Shown: positions 1-10,452 of the stretch, piece by piece | How the letters are laid out: each line of letters opens with the position of its first letter | Numbering within the stretch: the first letter of the stretch is position 1 | NCBI GenBank assembly: GCA_947623455.1 | Contig: OX392530.1 | Coordinates: forward strand, 4,644,732-4,708,731 | DNA: 64,000 nt | DNA from: Mimachlamys varia | Taxonomy: Eukaryota; Mollusca; Bivalvia; Pectinida; Pectinidae | Direction: 5' to 3' | The notes under the pieces: generated by a model | The model's input: the letters and a program-made list of their open reading frames with translations, nothing else | Database searches by the model: none | What the model was told of the DNA's origin: nothing | Translations under genes and position numbers: made by a program

Positions 1-35
1 AAGTAGCAGACCTGATACAGCTAAAATTAAGGGAT

Positions 36-460
36 TTCTCTATAAAACAGCTGAGCTGGTATAGTTTCTCTATTGACTTGGTGGAGAGTTGTATTTGCCT
101 ACCTTTCTATATATCTATAAAACAGCTGAGCTGGTATAGTTTCTCTATAGACTTGGTGGAGAGTTATGTTTGCCTACCTCTCTCTATAAAACAGCTGAGC
201 TGGTACAGTTTCTCTATAGACTTGGTGGAGAGTTATGTTTGCCTACCTCTCTCTATAAAACAGCTGAGCTGGTACAGTTTCTCTATAGACTTGGTGGAGA
301 GTTGTGTTTGCCTACCTTTCTCTATAAAACAGCTGAGCTGGTATAATTTCATTAAGAACTTGGTGGAGAGTTGTGTTTGCCTACCTTTCTCTATAAAACA
401 GCTGAGCTGGTACAGTTTCTCTATAGACTTTGTGGAAGGCTCCTCTTCGTCCTCCTGACA
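36..460. repeat. 69-bp tandem repeat derived from the end of USP14 exon 9
   Basis: About six units, with the shared ATAAAACAGCTGAGCTGG core near 42, 117, 186, 255, 324 and 393 (69 bp apart, one 75-bp step). On the minus strand each unit re-encodes KSIEKLYQLSCFIEK followed by a GTAGG donor and CAAACA. The first unit is the real exon end. Reading stays in frame through three units; copies around 163 and 232 carry a TAA created by G-to-A changes. Confidence 0.93.
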
Positions 461-538
461 TTTGAGGGTGACTTCGGAGTCAATGCCCATATATTTATCT
501 ATAAATGAGGCACTACTGGACGCACCTCCCTCGGCTCC
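385..538 (-). CDS. USP14: USP14 coding exon 9
   Basis: 154 bases encoding a short Gly/Ser-rich stretch, then FIDKYMGIDSEVTLKCQED and KSIEKLYQLSCFIEK. This corresponds to the FFGVE...TMKC...QLQLSCFI region of the family. Acceptor TTTTTAG, donor AAAG followed by GTAGGC. The last ~50 bases and the donor are the seed of the adjacent 69-bp tandem array, so a more distal donor could be used instead. Confidence 0.88.
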
Positions 539-3500
539 CTAAAAACGTATGAAATTTACAGTCATCTTAAAATCAATTTACTTGGCGGCAAATCTAAGAT
601 TTTAACACAAGGTTAAATCTCGGAAAGACTTCAATTCTCTATCAGCAGAACACAAAGTGTGTTGTTTGAATAGATCTATATATCCTTACATCATAATCAA
701 AAGCCCTACTTCATACATATGTTCCAAACATTCTTCAGTTACAAGTACTTCTATACAATCCAATTCCAAGTATAAAACAGCAAAGGACACATAACTTATA
801 TTGTCACAGATTCTTATTACTGTTGGAAATTTCTATTTTTACAATATTTCAGACTAAGAAAAGACAAAAGTTCTAGGGAAGAGGATAAAGGGAGTCTAAA
901 ACAATTTCACTACACAGATATTATGTTGGGTAATGACAGACCACTTATCTTAAATAGTTTAACCAGATACAGGTTTTATACCAGTCATAAACAAAAACAG
1001 AATCTTCAGCAATAGGAACTTGTGATCCTTAGATATTTTATAATATGGAACTTTACCTGTATTGCTGGCGTTTTGACCCTTTGTTGTAAGCACCTTACTA
1101 TTTCAGTCCAACACTCATTGGCATCCTGTAACGGTCAAGCAAAGACAATGACATGGTCAGTAATCCTACTCCATTACAAGGGACAATCCATGTTGCTTCT
1201 CAAAAAGTGACTTACTACTCGAAAAATAGCTTACTACACATAAAGTGACTTACTACACAAAAAGTGGCTTAGCTTTTAAAAAGTACATTTAGATTACTTC
1301 TCAAAAAGTACATTTAGCCCTTACTTCTCAAAAAGTAGCTTTACTATATATACAATTATTTTTTTAAATTAGACTTTTAATTACACATAATAGAACATTT
1401 GAAAAAATCTTTTTATCATGCCAACATCATGTTAACTGATAAGTTCTTCATTTCAATCTAAAAACTCTTATATAGTGCTTGTTAATGATAAAAGTGGTTA
1501 TTTTTTTTTCATTTATATTACAGGACATTTATTCAAAAATATGAATATGAAACTTCACCAAATGTAAGACCATATCAACATGCTACAAGTAACATTTTGT
1601 GAAAAAGTGTTATTTGCCAGAAAATACACCCCAGGGTTACCCATACTGACCTGTTGAGCGTAGCCTCCGTGTTCCGATTTCTCAGCAAACTGAGGATATG
1701 CCATGTGTAGAACTTGGAGAAAGATGATGGGAGGAATGGCAGTTCCTGATTTCTCTACAGAAACACACAGGTCCCTCATTGCTACAACAGACACATTTTC
1801 ACATTTTAAATGTTTTATCTTACACAAACGAATTATAAATCCTATTACAGTCAAATAAAATATGAAAATTTCATGCAGTGTAATAAGTTATAGGCAAAAA
1901 ATGCTTAAAATATCTAGACTTGAATTGATTTGTCAAGAACCATACTGTATACCCTGTACATGGTTATGTTTAAAGTTTTTAGGCTACAACATAAATGGGA
2001 CAAGGAAATATTTAACAGTCTAGTCAATATGAGGTCAAATCTTCTAAGAATCTCCTCCTTTATCAGAACACAGCTAAAAGTGATGTTCAATTCATTTAAT
2101 ATTTTATTTCAGGTTTTAAACTATTTTTTTCATATCTACCAGTCAAAAATAAAAAAGATTCCAATAAAACAAAGAAGATTTAGTCATGAGGAAGGTTCTC
2201 AGCAACATACTTAAGTACACTATTTATTTTGATCAAATTTAAAAAAAAAAGATTATCAAAATTATAAATGAGCATATTGACAAAACTATCCAAGGATTTT
2301 ACCTGCTGTAATAGAGTCAGCTGGTGCAATGGCTCCTCCCATGGTTATGTCCCCTTTATACCTGTAATATAAAACCATAGTGTCAACATTCAAGATTCTT
2401 ATCGTCACACAACAGACCTACACCAAAGGATTCTGTCACAAAGCAGACCTACACAATCTGACACAACAGTTCTCCACAACAGGATTCTGGCTTTCCTACA
2501 ACAGACCTACACAACAGGATTCTGTCCCACAACAGACCTACACAACAGGATTCTGTCCCACAACAGACCTACACAACAGGATTCTGTCCCACAACAGACC
2601 TACACAACAGGATTCTGTCCCACAACAGACCTACACAACAGGGTTCTGTCCCACAACAGACCTACACAACAGGGTTCTGTCACACAACAGACCTACACAA
2701 CAGGGTTCTGTCACACAACAGACCTACACAACAGGGTTCTGTCCCACAACAGACCTACACAACAGTATTCTGTCCCACAACAGACCTACACAACAGGATT
2801 CTGTCCCACAACAGACCTACACAACAGGGTTCTGTCACACAACAGACCTACACAACAGGGTTCTGACTTTCCTACAACAGACCTACACAACAGGATTCTG
2901 TCCCACAACAGACCTACACAACAGGATTCTGTCCCACAACAGACCTACACAACAGGATTCTGTCACACAACAGGGTTCTGTCACACAACAGACCTACACA
3001 ACAGGGTTCTGTCACACATCAAGGTTCTGTCACACAACAGACCTACACAACAGGGTTCTGTCACACAACAGACCTACACAACAGGGTTCTGTCACACAAC
3101 AGACCTACACAACAAGGTTCTGTCACACAACAAGGTTCTGTCACACAACAAGGTTCTGTCACACAACAGACCTACACAACAGGGTTCTGTCACACAACAA
3201 GGTTCTGTCACACAACAGACCTACACAACAGGGTTCTGTCACACAACAAGGTTCTGTCACACAACAGACCTACACAACAGGATTCTGTCACACAACAGGG
3301 TTCTGTCACACAACAGGGTTCTGTCACACAACAGGATTCTGTCCCACAACAGACCTACACAACAGGGTTCTGTCACACAACAGACCTACACAACAGGATT
3401 CTGTCCCACAACAGACCTACACAACAGGGTTCTGTCCCACAACAGACCTACACAACAGGATTCTGTCACACAACAGACCTACACTACAGGGTTCTTTCAC

Positions 3501-6500
3501 ACAACAGACCTACACAACAGGGTTCTGTCACACAACAGACCTACACAACAGGATTCTGTTCTGACTTTCCCACAACAGACCTACACAACAGGATTATGAC
3601 TTTCCCACAACAAACCTACACATATCAAACCTAACAGAATTGGTCTGTCATTTGTTTAACGCTTTATAAATGATTTTTTCATTTGATAAACAATAAACTT
3701 AATGGCATTTTGGTCACATTACCGAGATGCTAATTTGTTATTATGTGTGTGAATGATGAGCATATATTAACAAGTGCTTTTCAGATTACATCTTTCGATC
3801 TTAACATATTTCTTTCAACTTAACAGCTATATTGACCTTATAAACAAAGCTCAATTGACCACACCAAAATCATGTGAAAGATGCAAGACATGGCAACAAT
3901 CTAATAATATTCGCGAGGATTTTAATTTCGGGAATTTGAACTCATACACATTCACCAATTTAAAACTCTCAAGAATATTAGATGAGTACAGTATGCTCAA
4001 CAATATAGAACATAAATACTTTTTCAGGGCATCTGTGAGTTCTGGAATTGATCGAAGACATTGGATGGTCGCATTCATGTAGCAGGTGTTTCCAAGGTTG
4101 GTCAAACCACTTGGAATCTCCAGCTGTAAATATAATGAGGTTATATAAACAGATGATCTTTTTACTCTGTACAAAATAAATGATATATAATAACATTGTA
4201 AAATATAAAAGATATAGAAGTTACACAACGAGTGGTTGTTAGATATGGAGTTTATTTCATTCACTCAAGTGAATTATTTTTTAAAAGTTACAAAATACAC
4301 ATGCTTTAGCGGGTGTCTTTTGTAAAAAATAATTAACGAGAGTGAAATAAATTCCATATCCAATAACCACGAGTCGTGTGACCTGTTTCTACCACAATAC
4401 TATTAAGTCGCAGTGGCAGTGTTGTTTTCTGTGAGCCGTGGATGATATTTGCGAGAAAACACATCATCTTGTATATATTTCCGCCAAATTAAGATGACGT
4501 CAACAATCGATGACGATGTCAACAATCAGCATGTTGCATTGACCCATGTGATTTCCGGTCAAAGTTCAACTTCTTAACCAATCAAAAGTCTGGAAGGTCA
4601 TATTCCACTAGTGGTATATAACATATATTTATCCAACAGTTGGCATGTTTATACAACAGTCTGGGAGTGGAATAACACAGGGTATTGTGGTAAAAATATA
4701 TCTATACCACTGTACAAAATAAATGATATATACCACTATCCAAGTATAAACTTATTAAATGTAACAAACAAGGAACACAATAAAGAGCATAACAAAAACA
4801 TGAAACACTCCTAACACACAAGAAATATATCTTATACAGTAGAGTCTCCAACTCTACACAGCTGGTATTTCCACTCCTGAACCAATGATTACTTACTGCC
4901 GATGCCAGCTGCTCCTCACTCATATCTTCCATGAAAACTGTCTTCTCTACCGGCTCCTGGGGTAGTTCTTCTGCCGTTCCCATCATCAGTAGCATGGCGC
5001 CCTGATTACAGAGACAAACATTTGTTATCATATAAAATAGATAAAAGAAGTTAAGTTACATTAATTTTGTTATCATATAAAACATATGTAAGAAGTTGAG
5101 TTGTTTTAACTCAACCAAGGGTTTACCAGAGTACAATAAGGTCCAACTACTAAAGAAACCATTCACAGACAAAATCTAAATACATAAACTGAAATGTTTC
5201 TTTTATCGTAAACCTCTGATAAACCTAACCTCTGATAAACCTGTCAAAATATATATGATATGCTAAAAGTGGACGTGTTTGCGGTGTGAAATAATTTGGC
5301 TATTTCACTTGCAATAAATCTCCGCGATTATATCTACACAGGCAGGGCTTTTTCTGGGTAAGTTGGGAAAAGGCCCCTGAGTGAAATTGGGAAAAATTAA
5401 CGACGAATCGACAAATAATACAATGTAATTTAATCATATAAAAGCAATAAAATGACAATATTTCTTTTCAAATAGCTTCTTTGTCAACTGATGCAGATGT
5501 TTAGTTTTAAAATGAACAAAATTTTTTTTTTTTTAAGTAGATCTTACATCATATTGGGGAAAAAGTCCTTCAATTGGGAAAAAAGAAGCCTAAATCTCAT
5601 TAGGAATGGGGCCGAATTTCGGCCCCTGAGAGACCTCAGAAAAAGCCCTGACAGGAACATATTTAACATGTTTGGTCTATTTAGTTTTTACGTCCTATTA
5701 ACAGCCAGGGTCATTTAAGGACCTGCCAGGTTTTGGTGGTAGAAGAAAGTCAGGAGTACCATGAGAAAAACCACCGATCTATGGTCTTCGTTATTGAAAA
5801 ATGTATTTTAGAATGGATTATTTTACTCTAAAGAAATTTATTTTTTTAAAAGTCCTGGATCATTTTTTGCTAAATACCCAAAATCATTTACATCTGTACT
5901 TACATCCTTCAGTTTTACTTTTCCCCAGTCATCATCCTATAAGATACAAATTGGAAATTAGCATCAACAACAAAAATGGTTCACCATTTCAATGTACATA
6001 AGTAACCAATAGAATAAAGATTATGTAACTTAGAGTTGAATTGTAATTTGTATTTATCAGACTTATTCTTAAGATTCTAAAAGTTGCCTTAAAAATACAT
6101 TATTTCTTTTCTAAATTACTTTTTATGACATTTACTGTCCATCTTTCCTGTTTCTTATTAAACTTAATGTCAAAAGAAGCTCCTCAAGCATGTAAAACCA
6201 CCAATTTTTTTAAGTTTTCAAGTGTCTGAATTTGGAATTTTTAAGAGGAAATTTGGGAAAAATCACACCTTTTTTCCTTGGGAATGGGTCCGTTTACCGG
6301 ACCTAAAAAGAGGGGTGATAAAGCTCTGCTGATATCATAATCTTCAGTATATTCAATCGGTCATATTAATTACACGTCTCACACCAAAGAGACATATTTC
6401 CTTGTAACATTAATTTTGTTGACTGGAAATCAAGGAAATTAATTAAGCCATGCATGCATGCTTGCCTTCAAAACAGCTCCCTTCATCATGACCTTCTGTC

Positions 6501-7562
6501 GCTCCGGTTGGACACCTGACAGGGCAAACAGTTGAGCCTTGAGGACAAGTGGAGGCTCGTCTGTGTTACAGTCCACATCACTGAACTTTTCCTTCCCCCA
6601 CTTCACATTAACTGTAAGGACAAAATATCACCACCGTGAAATAACCATCATTTCCGACAGGGGCTGTGCTATATTGTATGATACAGTTAATATAATCACT
6701 CAATGTAACTGATGTTATACATGTACATATTGCACAAATGACTGACAGATCCTTTGTTATCATGTAATGTAATGTTAATAGTATAACTATTGTAAAAGAT
6801 GGTCATGAGTATTTGAAGAAATGCTAAATATATTTATAACCTAAAACAGAAAGATATAGACTAGCAGCAGCTAGCTGTGACAATTCCTTCAGTATTATAG
6901 ATGGACGCACTACCAATCGTTGACAAATCAACAAAGTTATAATTTGTTTTACAGTGCTGCTACTTCTCCCGCTACTTCTTCATAAATTCCTTCATGAAAT
7001 TTTAGCTTATGCACAAAATATCAGTAGGTACTAGGTAAGGTTACCCGAAACACCAAATGTATTTAAATTTTGGTGTTTTTGAATCCGACAGTGTGACACT
7101 ATATAACTTCAGCTAGTTAAATGAGTATATGCTCTTTGACAAAAGCAAAACCTATAAGTTTAACAGACTCTTTTAGTTAAACCTTACATTGCTAAAAGCA
7201 TTTGGGGACAAGGCCTTATATCTATTTGTGCATTTCCTTTTCCTGTGTTATGTGATAATAGTTTTACCATTCTTATCCACATCCACACTCAAGTATCTAA
7301 ACTATAATGTTGGAGTATTTGTTCTCACATAAGTTTTGATTCTGGTTAAATACAGTTTATACATGAAACATGCATATATCCAATGATCAAAATAAACTTC
7401 AAAAGCATGATGATTGTCATGCCGGCACATGACAATGCATTTTGTTAGTGAATTTCGGTGTGTAACTTCAAATAAATGATATAATTCGTCGATGTGAATT
7501 CAAGTTTATGTATTGTGATTATTTAAATTAAAACTGAAACAATAACCTTTATATGTAGGCAT
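385..7562 (-). CDS. USP14: USP14, proteasome-associated deubiquitinase (5' part, nine exons, truncated by window edge)
   Basis: Spliced minus-strand gene. Coding exons in transcript order are 7547-7562, 6466-6611, 5904-5936, 4897-5001, 4020-4123, 2303-2361, 1651-1781, 1057-1125 and 385-538; all junction phases agree, giving about 272 residues. Residues 1 to about 75 form the ubiquitin-like domain that docks on the proteasome. The USP catalytic domain starts with GLTNLGNTCYMNAT, placing the nucleophile at Cys114, the same number as human USP14. The QQ/DANECW motif is split across exons 7 and 8. USP14 trims ubiquitin chains from proteasome substrates. The catalytic His/Asp half should lie left of the window. 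Start ATG at 7562 (MPTYK...) mirrors the human start. Oddities: a GC-AG intron after exon 2 and a 69-bp repeat seeded from exon 9. Identity rests on protein similarity recalled from the family. Confidence 0.95.
1057..1125 (-). CDS. USP14: USP14 coding exon 8
   Basis: 23 codons encoding DANECWTEIVRCLQQRVK and five more residues. Acceptor TTACAG, donor GTAAAG. The DANECW start completes the conserved QQDANECW motif. Confidence 0.93.
1651..1781 (-). CDS. USP14: USP14 coding exon 7
   Basis: 131 bases encoding AMRDLCVSVEKSG, IPPIIFLQVLHMAYPQFAEK and the terminal QQ of the QQDA motif. Acceptor TTGTAG, donor GTCAGT. Strong match to the USP14 family. Confidence 0.95.
2303..2361 (-). CDS. USP14: USP14 coding exon 6
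   Basis: 59 bases encoding YKGDITMGGAIAPADSITA between an ATTACAG acceptor and GTAAAA donor. The 31-bp minisatellite of intron 5 begins only about 35 bases upstream of this acceptor on the minus strand. Confidence 0.88.
2395..3625. repeat. 31-bp minisatellite in USP14 intron 5
   Basis: Around 35-40 units built from ACAACAGGATTCTGTC and CACAACAGACCTACAC blocks. The basic period is 31 bp, with shorter 18-bp variants (ACACAACAAGGTTCTGTC) clustered at 3110-3320. The unit has no stop in any plus-strand frame, so it generates a long spurious ORF. Confidence 0.95.
4020..4123 (-). CDS. USP14: USP14 coding exon 5 (catalytic Cys box)
   Basis: 104 bases encoding LEIPSGLTNLGNTCYMNAT through PELTDALK. 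It contains Cys114, the catalytic nucleophile, and the USP Cys box. Acceptor TTTACAG, donor GTATTT. Two bases of a Lys codon carry over to exon 6. Confidence 0.96.
4221..4381. repeat. Long-armed hairpin element (MITE-like) in USP14 intron 4
   Basis: Arms of about 58 bp (4221-4282 and 4324-4381) are imperfect inverted repeats, starting TTACACAACGAGTGGTTGTT and ending AATAACCACGAGTCGTGTGA. The spacer is about 40 bp. No clear target duplication was seen. Confidence 0.7.
4897..5001 (-). CDS. USP14: USP14 coding exon 4 (linker)
   Basis: 35 codons from GAMLLMMGTAEEL to MSEEQLASA, between an ATCAG acceptor and a GTAAGT donor. It spans the end of the ubiquitin-like domain and the linker to the catalytic domain. 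Confidence 0.95.
5343..5650. mobile_element. Short non-autonomous DNA element, CAGGGCTTTTTCT termini (copy 1)
   Basis: Ends CAGGGCTTTTTCT and AGAAAAAGCCCTG are perfect inverted repeats. The interior contains GGGAAAAGGCCCCTGAGTGA. The same termini and interior recur at 10098-10452. CAGGG-type ends resemble hAT non-autonomous elements, but only a 5-bp flank match (ACAGG) is visible, so the superfamily is tentative. Confidence 0.65.
5904..5936 (-). CDS. USP14: USP14 coding exon 3 (33-base micro-exon)
   Basis: Encodes DDDWGKVKLKD between a TTATAG acceptor and a GTAAGT donor. It matches the conserved DDDWG segment of the ubiquitin-like domain. Too short for ORF callers. Confidence 0.93.
6466..6611 (-). 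CDS. USP14: USP14 coding exon 2 (ubiquitin-like domain)
   Basis: 146 bases after a CTTACAG acceptor. Encodes most of the ubiquitin-like domain (VNVKWGKEKF ... QKVMMKGAVLK). The exon ends AAG followed by GCAAGC, so the intron uses a GC donor instead of GT; residue alignment with the family supports this position. Confidence 0.93.
7547..7562 (-). CDS. USP14: USP14 coding exon 1
   Basis: Sixteen coding bases, ATG CCT ACA TAT AAA G, followed by donor GTTATT. The split codon completes to Val with exon 2, giving MPTYKVNVKW, which aligns with the family's N-terminus. The 5' UTR boundary is not defined. Confidence 0.85.
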
Positions 7563-7947
7563 TTTCCAAACTTTAAACCGTGTTCACGTCTTCAACTTGC
7601 TGCTTTTTCGACAGGAAGTTATCGTCTGTCTGCCGGCTCTATGCGCATGTGCATTATTATGTTGTAGTTTCGCAGTGAAGCAGTGATTTTTCGGTAAACA
7701 AACTTTTTAAAATATTTTCTCGATGTTCGAACTGCCTTTATGTATGTTACTATTTTCATATCGGATACATAGCCCAGTTTGAATAAACAACGTATAATTT
7801 GAAATTATTTATACTCTAGTCACGGACTGAATAAGTTAGCTTCCGAAGAAACGGGCACCTGCCATTGACTTGTGATTGGGACAGACAGTTTAGTAAGTTT
7901 TAAATTAACTGTCACGGAGGTATATTCGACAGATCTTGCGTGCAATG
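7563..7947. promoter_or_regulatory. Probable divergent promoter of USP14 (-) and RAB23 (+)
   Basis: The USP14 start codon lies at 7562 on the minus strand. A strong plus-strand splice donor, AATG followed by GTAAGT, ends a candidate exon at 7947. The interval is locally less AT-rich than its surroundings. No TATA box was assigned. Head-to-head arrangement is inferred, because the RAB23 first exon is non-coding and cannot be proven from sequence. Confidence 0.4.
7870..7947 (+). other. RAB23: Candidate non-coding first exon of RAB23
   Basis: The right boundary is a near-ideal donor (TGCAATG followed by GTAAGTTTT). The left boundary is arbitrary. The next plausible plus-strand acceptor that leads to the RAB23 start is at 24598-24599. 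If joined, the exon contributes only 5' UTR, since its ATG meets a stop within a few codons. Transcript evidence would decide. Confidence 0.3.
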
Positions 7948-8347
7948 GTAAGTTTTATGAGATGTCAAGGTTAAATACTTTATTTTAGAAGTGGTCATAT
8001 TGAACTAATCTGTGTAAGGCCAGCTTATTAACTTTCCTGTGACTGTTGTGAGGGCACTGAAGCTTGACCACTCAGCAGCCTGTACTGTTGTTGTGTGAAA
8101 TACAGTTATCCGTTTAATATTTGTTTATGGCTTTCTATCATTAATTTGACAATTATTAATTGAAATAGTCGAAATTCTCTTTGTTTCAGATTATAAAGTT
8201 AACTGCAGTTTATTTGTACTGCCATGAAATTATGAATCATCAAAAACAAACAACAAACAATGACAGATAATTCGATCAGAATTGTATATATTCCTTAAGC
8301 AGGTGTAGCAATTTTTTTTCATCAGCCACCACACATACCGGTATGAA

Positions 8348-8377
8348 TCCCCACCCCCCCCCCCCCCCCCCCCCCCC
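8348..8377. repeat. Poly-C tract
   Basis: An almost uninterrupted run of about 30 cytosines directly before AGATCTGTAG. A run this long is rare in an AT-rich genome and is slippage-prone, so its length may be unreliable. Confidence 0.9.
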
Positions 8378-9220
8378 AGATCTGTAGTGTAGGGACAGGG
8401 AAGTTTAGGACGTCCCTCTCCCCTGCCAGCTTGAGTGGTTTAAATTTCTTTCAAAACAATTCTACATCAGTGTTCAATCAAGGCTGCGTCATTGCATCAA
8501 TGACCCTATGTAGTACAAACAACACAATTTTAACACACTGCTGGGCTACTCCTATAACATAAGAGGCCGCTGGTCGGCCTTTTTATTATCGGATATGAAT
8601 TTGCCGAATGCGACCTCTTATTTCCGAAGCACTAATTCTTTGATGCAGATTCCGCCCTCGATTGAAGGGGGATGAAATCGGCTTGAAAAACCTACTTCAG
8701 TGTTTGACAGTTCATAAAAATAGTGTCTACTCACGTTTTATGTAATTAAAATCCCATATGTATGTCAAAGATACAATTATACAGAATATTACGGACCGTC
8801 AAACACGAAATACAAGACCAAGCGGCTGAAGCACCTCTCCGGCTTATTTTTCAACATGGCTTCCTCGGTTGATAAAAAATAGTAGAGTTTTTTAAACGGA
8901 ACGAAATGAAACAGAACTTGGTTGTATTCCGCTTGTAGAACATTGTATGTATTACCATTTTTGTATGAACCGCAAAAACCACGTGATATTTAAATTTATT
9001 TCCGACAATGCTATCTGCTTCACTTCGACATAAGAAAAACATTATTTGTATAAAATTAAGTGTTTGACACGAAATTCTCCCGATTTCATGATGGATTTAT
9101 GGAAAGGAATGCTATTTGGACTTTGTTGATCATTTAAATGTAAGTGACACGCTATATTTTTTTTCAAAATCCTGACTTTGAAAAATTGATCGTCAGCATC
9201 GGGAAAATCAGCTATGAGCA

Positions 9221-9279
9221 GTTAGAGGTTACACGGCGCCTGGCAGTCAAAAAATATCTCGCCGTGTTAAACCTCTAAC
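9221..9279. repeat. 59-bp palindrome
   Basis: GTTAGAGGTTACACGGCG (9221-9238) pairs with CGCCGTGTTAAACCTCTAAC (ending 9279) with a 2-base bulge and a ~22-base loop. It could be the joined termini of a degenerate element. Confidence 0.7.
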
Positions 9280-10097
9280 ATTGTTGGAGTAACTGCTGGG
9301 CCAAGTCTGCGCAATGAGATTTGATAACCATTTCATAAATGCTGATAAATTGACTGAGCGCGGCACTGCAAAGATTTATTTATATATACGTAGTCTCTAA
9401 CTCTTCCAACCTATCGACTTAGTGTTTATACACAAAAAGTGAAGAAGTAAGTTCATAATGAGACTTATAATCAGTTTCATGATCACATGTAAAACAAATG
9501 CTCTGGTGATTCAGATTTGGAAATGTTATTTGTTGTCAACGAAGCATGATTTCGATATAATTTTAATATGACAAGTCAGGGACTTTCTAAACGAGAAAAC
9601 AATAACTGGCCCTCTATGTGCAAATCCTTAACACTGGTACATGTGTCCCCATATAAATACTTTCCCTTTTTGAAATAAATGCTGTCATTGACTCTGCCAC
9701 TGTTCAAATCGTTTTCAGATCGAGTACTAGTGGATTCAGTTAGGAATGAGCCCTTGACAGGTCCCTGCATGGGGACAAGGTTGTATACAACAAATAACTT
9801 GTTTTGGTTTTGCCAGACAAGACCAGTATATATTTCATAGGGGGTGGAAAAGGAGGGAAAATATAGCACCAATTAGCAAAAAAAAAAAGAAGTCCTGCGT
9901 GCATACTTATAATGTTACCATGACCCCTGCACCAGGACCTTTTTCCTTGATCTGGAAAAGATGCATTTTCTCCTTGGCAAATAAAGTGGGTATACTTAAA
10001 CGTGTAAGTTCCAGATTCGAGCACCCGTGGATGAATACATAGCAAAATTGAGGGATGATTTACTTATATGTATATCCAAGAGTTTCAAGTCTTTTCC

Positions 10098-10452
10098 CAG
10101 GGCTTTTTCTAGGTAAATTTGGGAAAGGCCCCTGAATGAAATTGGGAAAAATCATTGCTATATCAGCGAAATTAAGATCCTTGAATAAAAATAATCTATT
10201 ATTAAATATATATGATATTAAACTGCAAAAAATGCATCATTTTTATCTTCGTTGTTTGCTGTGCACAAGTTTTCACATAACTTTCAGAAATTTTGAGGAA
10301 ATTACAGTCTGGAATTTAGCCTAACTAAAATTATAGCTGATTGGAAACTGAAATTGGGAAAATTGAAGCCAAAATTTCATTAGGATTGGGGCCTTAATAT
10401 ATACTGTAATGTATATATTGGCCCCTGATATGAGAGACTAGAAAAAGCCCCG
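10098..10452. mobile_element. Short non-autonomous DNA element, CAGGGCTTTTTCT termini (copy 2)
   Basis: Same inverted termini (CAGGGCTTTTTCTAG and CTAGAAAAAGCCCCG) and interior (GGGAAAGGCCCCTGAATGA ... ATTAGGATTGGGGCC) as the element at 5343. The interior differs by a larger AT-rich insertion. Confidence 0.6.

Noticed and set aside
2380..3564. 394-codon plus-strand open frame
   Set aside because: It is translation of the 31-bp minisatellite, whose unit lacks stops in all frames; it lies inside a USP14 intron on the other strand.
5491..5718. 75-codon plus-strand ORF
   Set aside because: It overlaps the CAGGG-ended mobile repeat and shows no protein family feature.
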